NCBI GenBank assembly: GCA_045540015.1
Contig: JAZQGP010000008.1
Span: forward strand, 1 to 46,868
Source: UMGS1387 sp045540015
Lineage (GTDB): Bacteria; Bacillota; Clostridia; Oscillospirales; CAG-382
Direction of reading: 5' to 3'
DNA length: 46,868 bases
Of the stretch, positions 41,170 through 46,868 are shown one piece after another. Numbering within the stretch: the stretch's first letter is position 1; each line of letters opens with the position of its first letter. The notes beneath the pieces were generated by a model. It searched no databases and was not told the DNA's origin. It saw only the letters and a program-made list of their open reading frames with translations. Both the position numbers and the translations under genes were made by a program.

Positions 41170-41891
41170 AATATTTCCTCCTTTGTAAGCACAGGTCCGT
41201 CTTTACATATTCTCTTGTAACCTGTAACAGTCTTACACGAGCAGCCCATGCAAGCGCCAAAACCGCAGCCCATTCTTTCTTCAAAGCTAAGTTGTCCGCT
41301 TGTTTTTGAAGCTTTATAAATAGCTTTGAGCATGGGTTCGGGTCCGCACGTATAGAAGTATGTATAATCAATATTTGACAGTGCATCGGTTACAAAGCCC
41401 TTTATGCCGTATGAGCCGTCAACTGTTGTAACAGCTACATCACAACCGAGCTTTTTGAACTCATCTTCATAGAATATTTCGTCTTTTGTATTAAACCCGA
41501 GTACAACGCTTACCTTTTTGCCCTCCGAAAGGAGCTTTTTTGCAAGCATATACAGCGGAGGAACTCCGACACCGCCACCAAGAAGAACGGGACTATCACC
41601 AGAGAGTGAAGTATCATATCCGTTTCCGAGACCTGTCAGAACATCCAAAGTCCCCTCTGTCATTTCCATCATTTTTTCAGTTCCCTTGCCTACAACCTTA
41701 TAGATGATTGTTACAACTCCGTTTTCGCAATCGCAAACAGAAATAGGTCTTCTGAGATACAGTCCGTCAAGCTGAATGTTGATAAACTGACCGGGTGCTG
41801 TTATATTCGAGGTATCACCCGACAGCGTCATTTTCATAACGTTATCTGTCAGATGCACGTTTTCCGTTATACGGAACAAAGACTGTTTCAT
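41157..41891 (-). CDS. pyrK: Dihydroorotate dehydrogenase electron transfer subunit
   Basis: This 244-residue FAD and iron-sulfur protein has LYLRRPISVCDCENG (FAD binding), GGGVGVPPLYMLAKKL (NAD binding) and the [2Fe-2S] cluster Cys set CGFGACMGCSCKT plus a later Cys. It passes electrons from PyrD to NAD. Confidence 0.95.
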   Translation of the reverse strand: MKQSLFRITENVHLTDNVMKMTLSGDTSNITAPGQFINIQLDGLYLRRPISVCDCENGVVTIIYKVVGKGTEKMMEMTEGTLDVLTGLGNGYDTSLSGDSPVLLGGGVGVPPLYMLAKKLLSEGKKVSVVLGFNTKDEIFYEDEFKKLGCDVAVTTVDGSYGIKGFVTDALSNIDYTYFYTCGPEPMLKAIYKASKTSGQLSFEERMGCGFGACMGCSCKTVTGYKRICKDGPVLTKEEILWEN

Positions 41892-41919
41892 TTATCTTTT
41901 TCCTTTCACTTATAGAGCT

Positions 41920-44900
41920 TTACGCATCAATTGTGGAAATGGTAAGTGTCATTTCTTCAAGTACGTCAAGAAGAACGCGTACTGTGTCAAGAGATGTAAA
42001 CATTGTTACGTTATTATCCGTAGCACAGCGTCTTATCTGGTATCCATCGCTTTCCTGACCTACAGCTCCAATATCGCGGGTGTTTATAACGTAAGCTATA
42101 TGTCCCTGACGGATTGCTTCCGGAACTTCTTCGCTTCCGTCGCTGATTTTAGAGAGCACGTGGGTTCTTATGCCGTTTTCCTTTAAGAAGTTCGCAGTTC
42201 CGCTTGTTGCCTGAATATTAAATCCAAGGTTATAGAAACGTCTTATAAGCGGGAGTGCTTCGGGTTTATCCTTATCGGCAATTGTTGCAAATACAGTACC
42301 GTAGTTCTGCAGGTGCATTCCTGATGCCTGAAGTGCTTTGTAAAGTGCGCGGTTAAGCTTATCGTCGTATCCTATTGCTTCACCTGTTGATTTCATTTCG
42401 GGAGAGAGGTATGCATCAAGTCCGCGGATCTTGTTAAAGGAGAATACGGGAACCTTTACATATCTTCTCTTCTTTTCTTCGGGGTAAATATCGAATATTC
42501 CCTGTTCTTTAAGGCTCTTGCCCATTATTACCTCGGTTGCAATATCAGCAAGGCTGTAGCCTGTTGCCTTTGAAAGAAAAGGAACTGTTCTTGAAGAACG
42601 GGGATTTACTTCAATTATAAATACGTTGTCATTGTCATCAACAATAAACTGAATGTTATAAAGACCGACGATGCCAATGCCGAGACCGAGCTTCTTTGCA
42701 TACTGGAGAATAATTCCCTTAACCTTATCAGAAATACTAAATGTAGGATAAACGCTTATTGAGTCGCCGCTATGAATACCCGTTCTTTCAACAAGCTCCA
42801 TAATACCCGGAACAAATACATCTCTGCCGTCGCAAATAGCATCAACTTCAACTTCCTTACCCTGAATGTACTTATCTACAAGTACGGGTTTATCCTCGTC
42901 TATTTCAACTGCGGTCTTTAAATACTGGCGAAGCTGTTCTTCATTTGCAACTATCTGCATAGCTGTTCCGCCAAGAACAAAGCTCGGACGTACAAGCACA
43001 GGATAGCCGATTTCACTTGCCGCTTTAATACCGTCTTCAATCTTAGTTACTGCCTTACCTTGAGGCTGAGGAATATTTAATTCTTCAAGTATCTTTTCGA
43101 AGCTGTCTCTGTTTTCTGCTCTTTCGATAGCTTCGCAGTCTGTACCGATTATCTTAACGCCGCGCTTCATAAGCGGTTCTGCAAGGTTAATTGCAGTCTG
43201 TCCGCCGAGGGATGCGATAACGCCTATGGGCTTTTCAAACTCAATGATGTTCATAACATCTTCGGGAGTAAGCGGCTCAAAATAGAGCTTGTCTGCCGTT
43301 GTATAGTCAGTTGAAACTGTTTCGGGGTTATTGTTTATGATAATTGCTTCATATCCCGAATTTTTAATGGTTGTTACGGCATGAACCGTTGAATAGTCAA
43401 ATTCAACGCCCTGACCGATACGGATAGGTCCAGCACCGAGAACAACGATTTTTTCTTTATTTGTGAGCTTTGATGCGTTTTCGCCCTCGTACGAAGAATA
43501 GAAGTAAGGAATATATGCGTTTGTATGGCAGGTATCAACCATGCGGTATACAGGGAACAGAGAATTTGCTTTTCTCATGTTGAATACTTCTATTTCGTCA
43601 ACATCCCAAAGCTTTGCAATAAACTTATCGCTAAAGCCCATTTTCTTAGCATTTTTGAGTGTTTCAAGGTCTTTATTTTCCTTTATAACCTTTTCCATGT
43701 CTATAATCTTCTTTATAGATTCAAGGAAGTATGCAGTTATCTTTGTAGCATCATGAAGTTTTTCTACGGTTTCGCCGCGTCTTATAAGCTCGGACACCGC
43801 AAAAATGTTATCGTCCTTAAACTCTTTGATATAGTCATAAAGCTGTTCTGTTGTAAATCCGTCAAATTTTGCAAGGTGGAAATGACATGCTCCTATTTCA
43901 AGAGAACGCACGGATTTGAGAAGGCACTCCTCAAGCGTTGAGCCTATACCCATAACCTCACCCGTTGCCTTCATCTGTGTTCCGAGTGTGTTGGGTGCTG
44001 TTGCAAACTTATCAAACGGAAATCTCGGCAATTTTGCAACAATATAGTCAAGTCTTGGTTCAAAGGCTGCTGTAGTATTTGCAATTTCAATATCCTCAAG
44101 TGCCATACCTACGGCAATTTTTGCAGTAACTCTTGCAATCGGGTATCCGCTTGCCTTAGATGCAAGAGCTGAAGAACGGGAAACTCTCGGATTTACTTCG
44201 ATAAGATAATATTCACTCGACTCAGGGTTAAGTGCAAACTGTACGTTACAGCCACCCTCGATTTTAAGCTCACGGATAATCTTTATTGCACTGTCGTTGA
44301 GCATCTTAAGGTCATGGTCATTGAGTGTGAGAATGGGAGCTACAACAAGGGAGTCACCTGTATGAACGCCGACAGGGTCAATGTTTTCCATACCGCAGAT
44401 TGTTATTGCATGGTCGTTTGAATCACGCATAACTTCAAACTCAATTTCCTTATAGCCCTTAACGCTCTTTTCGATAAGTACCTGGTGAACGGGAGAGAGT
44501 TTAAACGCATTAAGACCTACCTCTATAAGTTCTTCTTCATTATAGGCAAATCCGCCACCTGTACCGCCGAGAGTAAATGCAGGACGAAGTACAACGGGAT
44601 AGCCTATTCTCTTTGCCGCTTCTTTTGCTTCTTCAAGGTTATATGTGATTTCAGAAGGAATTGTCGGCTCGCCGATAGACTGACAAAGCTCCTTGAAAAG
44701 CTCTCTGTCCTCTGCCCTTTCTATACTCTCGCTGCTTGTACCGAGAAGCTCGGTTCCGCACTCTTTAAGTATTCCCTTCTTTTCAAGCTGCATGGCAAGG
44801 TTGAGACCTGTCTGACCGCCGATACCGGGAACAATTGCATCAGGTCTCTCATAGCGGAGAATTTTTGCTACATATTCGAGTGTCAAAGGTTCCATATAAA

Positions 44901-45090
44901 CCTTATCCGCAATTGTTGTATCAGTCATAATAGTTGCAGGGTTTGAGTTACAAAGCACAACCTCGTACCCTTCTTCTTTAAGAGCAAGGCATGCCTGTGT
45001 TCCCGCATAGTCAAATTCAGCCGCCTGACCTATTACGATAGGACCTGAGCCGATTATGAGTATCTTTTTAATGTCCGTTCTCTTTGCCAT
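41920..45090 (-). CDS. carB: Carbamoyl phosphate synthase large subunit
   Basis: ATG at 45090 with AAAGGTGG upstream gives 1056 residues. It has two ATP-grasp halves (about 1-400 and 545-930) with LIEVNPRVSRSSALASKASG and IIEVNPRSSRTVPFLSKATG, an oligomerisation region between, and an MGS-like allosteric end. It makes carbamoyl phosphate using ammonia from CarA. The carA gene is not beside it in this operon, as it usually is. Confidence 0.97.
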   Translation of the reverse strand: MAKRTDIKKILIIGSGPIVIGQAAEFDYAGTQACLALKEEGYEVVLCNSNPATIMTDTTIADKVYMEPLTLEYVAKILRYERPDAIVPGIGGQTGLNLAMQLEKKGILKECGTELLGTSSESIERAEDRELFKELCQSIGEPTIPSEITYNLEEAKEAAKRIGYPVVLRPAFTLGGTGGGFAYNEEELIEVGLNAFKLSPVHQVLIEKSVKGYKEIEFEVMRDSNDHAITICGMENIDPVGVHTGDSLVVAPILTLNDHDLKMLNDSAIKIIRELKIEGGCNVQFALNPESSEYYLIEVNPRVSRSSALASKASGYPIARVTAKIAVGMALEDIEIANTTAAFEPRLDYIVAKLPRFPFDKFATAPNTLGTQMKATGEVMGIGSTLEECLLKSVRSLEIGACHFHLAKFDGFTTEQLYDYIKEFKDDNIFAVSELIRRGETVEKLHDATKITAYFLESIKKIIDMEKVIKENKDLETLKNAKKMGFSDKFIAKLWDVDEIEVFNMRKANSLFPVYRMVDTCHTNAYIPYFYSSYEGENASKLTNKEKIVVLGAGPIRIGQGVEFDYSTVHAVTTIKNSGYEAIIINNNPETVSTDYTTADKLYFEPLTPEDVMNIIEFEKPIGVIASLGGQTAINLAEPLMKRGVKIIGTDCEAIERAENRDSFEKILEELNIPQPQGKAVTKIEDGIKAASEIGYPVLVRPSFVLGGTAMQIVANEEQLRQYLKTAVEIDEDKPVLVDKYIQGKEVEVDAICDGRDVFVPGIMELVERTGIHSGDSISVYPTFSISDKVKGIILQYAKKLGLGIGIVGLYNIQFIVDDNDNVFIIEVNPRSSRTVPFLSKATGYSLADIATEVIMGKSLKEQGIFDIYPEEKKRRYVKVPVFSFNKIRGLDAYLSPEMKSTGEAIGYDDKLNRALYKALQASGMHLQNYGTVFATIADKDKPEALPLIRRFYNLGFNIQATSGTANFLKENGIRTHVLSKISDGSEEVPEAIRQGHIAYVINTRDIGAVGQESDGYQIRRCATDNNVTMFTSLDTVRVLLDVLEEMTLTISTIDA

Positions 45091-45127
45091 GTTTTTTATA
45101 TCCACCTTTCGTTTAATTAACAAATGT

Positions 45128-46345
45128 TTATCTTGTATAGACGAGTTTCCCGTCGCATACAGTCGCAGCGCACTCGCCGAAAAGTCTCATCCCATCAAAC
45201 GGAGTAGCTTTTCCCATTGAAACAAATTCTTTCGGGTTCACGGTAAACTCTTTATCAAGCTCCCATACCGTCACATCACCGTTCCATGGTATATTGAAAC
45301 GCTCTCTCGGATTTGTTGCCATAAGCTCTATGAGCTTGTCCATGGTTAAAATCCCTGTTTTAACAAAATGAGTATTCATAACAGCAAAAGCCGTTTCAAG
45401 CCCGACAATTCCGAAAGCACTGCCTGAAAGTCCTTTGGACTTTTCCTCGGCACTGTGCGGTGCGTGGTCAGTTGCTATCATATCAATTGTTCCGTCGCAT
45501 ATACCTTCAATGAGTGCTTCTTTATCTTCTTTTGCTCTCAGCGGCGGATTCATGCGGAATCTTCCCTCGTCAAGAAGGTTATTTTCATCCAGCACAAGAT
45601 AGTGAGGTGCTGTTTCGCAGGTTATATTTACGCCGCTCTTTTTCGCATCTCTTATAAGTTCAACGCTTTCCTTTGCCGAGATGTGGCACACATGATACGC
45701 GCAGCCTGTATCGGAGGCAAGCTTTATATCGCGTTCAATCTGCTTATATTCGCTCTGGCTGCATATGCCTTTATGTCCGTGTGCTTTTGCATATGCGCCG
45801 TCGTGGATATAACCGCCGAAAAGAAGCGAATTTACCTCACAGTGTGCTACAATCATCTTGCCAAGCTCTTTTGCTCTGAGCATCGCCTCACGCATCATGT
45901 CATCGCTCTGCACGCCTCTACCGTCATCGGAAAATGCAATTACATTTTCGCACATTCCGGGCATATCCGAAAGCTTTTCACCCTTTTGCCCTACTGTAAT
46001 TGAGCCGTAGGGATAAACCGAAATGCACGCATCTTTTTCTATTATGTCAAGCTGCTGCTTTAAGTTTTCCACGCTGTCAGGAACAGGATTTAAATTCGGC
46101 ATTGTGCAAACTGCCGTATATCCGCCCTTTGCAGCACAGGCAGAGCCTGTTTTTATCGTCTCTTTATAAGAAAAACCCGGCTCACGAAAATGCACATGCA
46201 CATCGCAAAAACCGGGAAAAACAGAATAGTTATCCTTATCAAACTGATTTAAAACCGCATCTTTCGACAAAAGCTTTGCGGCAAACAAAGAAAACTCGGG
46301 TATTGACTTGACTTCAATTATATTAGCTCTTGTCATGTCAGACAT
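45128..46345 (-). CDS. pyrC: Dihydroorotase
   Basis: This 405-residue zinc enzyme closes the dihydroorotate ring. DVHVHFREPGFSYKETI holds the metal-binding His pair, and IATDHAPHSAEEK holds the catalytic Asp. It is the first gene of the operon, after the attenuator, with AAAGGGCGG upstream. Confidence 0.95.
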   Translation of the reverse strand: MSDMTRANIIEVKSIPEFSLFAAKLLSKDAVLNQFDKDNYSVFPGFCDVHVHFREPGFSYKETIKTGSACAAKGGYTAVCTMPNLNPVPDSVENLKQQLDIIEKDACISVYPYGSITVGQKGEKLSDMPGMCENVIAFSDDGRGVQSDDMMREAMLRAKELGKMIVAHCEVNSLLFGGYIHDGAYAKAHGHKGICSQSEYKQIERDIKLASDTGCAYHVCHISAKESVELIRDAKKSGVNITCETAPHYLVLDENNLLDEGRFRMNPPLRAKEDKEALIEGICDGTIDMIATDHAPHSAEEKSKGLSGSAFGIVGLETAFAVMNTHFVKTGILTMDKLIELMATNPRERFNIPWNGDVTVWELDKEFTVNPKEFVSMGKATPFDGMRLFGECAATVCDGKLVYTR

Positions 46346-46383
46346 TCTTTACCGCCCTTTCTCTTTAACAAAACCGTGCTTTT

Positions 46384-46415
46384 AAAAACAAAAGCCTCAC
46401 CGAAGCCGGCAAGGC
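46384..46415 (-). terminator. Attenuator terminator in the pyr leader
   Basis: On the minus strand GCCTTGCCG and CGGTGAGGC form a 9-bp stem (two G-T pairs) with loop GCTT, followed by TTTTGTTTTT. It lies 39-70 bases before the pyrC start and should stop transcription when pyrimidines are plentiful. Confidence 0.85.
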
Positions 46416-46470
46416 GAAGCACACAAAAAGACGGATACAGATATGCTGTACCTTCCCGAATGTATTTCTA

Positions 46471-46503
46471 AATCTTGCCGATCTCTCTGTACCGTTCTTA
46501 AAG
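46471..46503 (-). promoter_or_regulatory. PyrR-binding-like leader motif
   Basis: The minus strand holds CTTTAAGAACGGTACAGAG, then AGATCGGCAAGATT, which matches the pattern of PyrR-binding RNA (CTTTAA, CCAGAGAGG-like centre, AAG end). It begins a few bases after the promoter. Bound PyrR would favour the downstream terminator. Confidence 0.7.
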
Positions 46504-46513
46504 ATTTTTTATA

Positions 46514-46542
46514 ATAATAACACATTTAAAGAATTTTGTCAA
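46514..46542 (-). promoter_or_regulatory. Promoter of the pyrimidine operon
   Basis: On the minus strand TTGACA, 17 bases and TATTAT form a strong sigma-A promoter. Transcription should start about 46507, just before the PyrR-like motif. Confidence 0.85.
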
Positions 46543-46585
46543 CGGATTTTTTTATATTTAACAATTTATCTTATATTATGTTTTA

Positions 46586-46614
46586 TTGACTTATTACTAC
46601 TGTTATGATACAAT
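46586..46614 (+). promoter_or_regulatory. Promoter of the phosphatase gene
   Basis: TTGACT, 17 bases and TACAAT lie 34 bases before the phosphatase start. Confidence 0.75.
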
Positions 46615-46648
46615 AAATAAACAATATTTTATATGAGGAAACGTAGAA

Positions 46649-46868
46649 ATGATAAGAATTATGTTTGTCTGCCACGGAAACATATGCAGAAGCCCTTCGG
46701 CAGAATTTATTATGAAAGATATTGTAAACAAAGTACATCTTTCAGATAAATATTTAATCAAATCCAGCGCCACAAGTTCTGAAGAAATAATTTGCGGTGT
46801 AGGAAATCCTATATATCCCCCTGCAAGACGAGAGCTTGAAAAGAACGGAATACCTTTTGAAGATCACT
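46649..46868 (+). CDS. Low-molecular-weight protein tyrosine phosphatase (partial)
   Basis: The visible 73 residues begin MIRIMFVCHGNICRSPSAEF. The Cys-x5-Arg active-site loop CHGNICRS is complete. The Asp-Pro part lies beyond the right edge. GAGGAAACG precedes the start. Family members remove phosphate from tyrosine or arginine residues. The gene is divergent from the pyrimidine operon. Confidence 0.9.
   Translation, partial: MIRIMFVCHGNICRSPSAEFIMKDIVNKVHLSDKYLIKSSATSSEEIICGVGNPIYPPARRELEKNGIPFEDH

Noticed and set aside
43525..43941. Long plus-strand open frame inside carB
   Set aside because: It is antisense to a well conserved enzyme and has no ribosome site or family resemblance.
46384..46542. 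T-box or riboswitch in the pyr leader
   Set aside because: No T-box sequence or known aptamer pattern is seen; the PyrR-like motif plus terminator explains the leader.

Overview
The window comes from a spore-forming, low-to-moderate GC Firmicute, most likely a gut-type member of the Clostridia. The evidence is a GH18 spore-germination (YaaH/SleL-type) gene fragment, a YtvI-type membrane protein, a CotF-like coat protein, the Gram-positive class 1B dihydroorotate dehydrogenase pair (pyrD with pyrK), separate pyrB and pyrI subunits, and a PyrR-type leader. No tRNA, rRNA, CRISPR array or insertion sequence was found.

Positions 1 to about 27,335 are the right-hand part of a tailed (siphovirus-like, HK97-type) prophage. 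Read on the minus strand from right to left, it holds an early region (23807 to 15127: many small proteins, a ParB-like protein, a PAPS-reductase-like protein, a rolling-circle HUH replication protein with strong hairpins upstream, a VRR-NUC nuclease and a possible late regulator), a terminator at 15054-15081, and a late region (HNH nuclease, small and large terminase, portal, protease-capsid fusion, four neck genes, major tail protein, frameshifted tail chaperone, short tape measure, baseplate proteins including a CotH-kinase-like fibre and an LRR protein). Lysis genes and the left attachment site lie beyond position 1. The switch region (23888-24287) has divergent near-consensus promoters and palindromic operators. 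On the plus strand it leads into a LexA-like CI repressor, a membrane HIRAN-domain protein and a large serine recombinase.

The serine recombinase ends about 30 bp before an in-frame 3' fragment of a GH18 germination gene. The prophage therefore splits that gene, with its 5' part expected to the left of the window. Precise excision should restore it. This resembles the skin (sigK) and SPbeta (spsM) arrangements of Bacillus and is the most interesting hypothesis in the window.

Positions 27,765-37,372 are host genes: a CmpB-like membrane protein behind an RBS-pairing hairpin, a YtvI-type permease, homoserine dehydrogenase, an anion-permease-family protein, GreA, a CotF-like protein, a DUF1653 protein, a DacF-like protein with two altered active-site motifs, ribF, an unknown anchored protein and a TraX-like protein.

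Positions 37,479-46,345 are a minus-strand pyrimidine operon, pyrC-carB-pyrK-pyrD-pyrF-pyrE-pyrB-pyrI. It is preceded by a consensus promoter, a PyrR-binding-like motif and an intrinsic terminator, and followed by a terminator. carA and pyrR are not in the window. A divergent low-molecular-weight tyrosine phosphatase gene is cut by the right edge.
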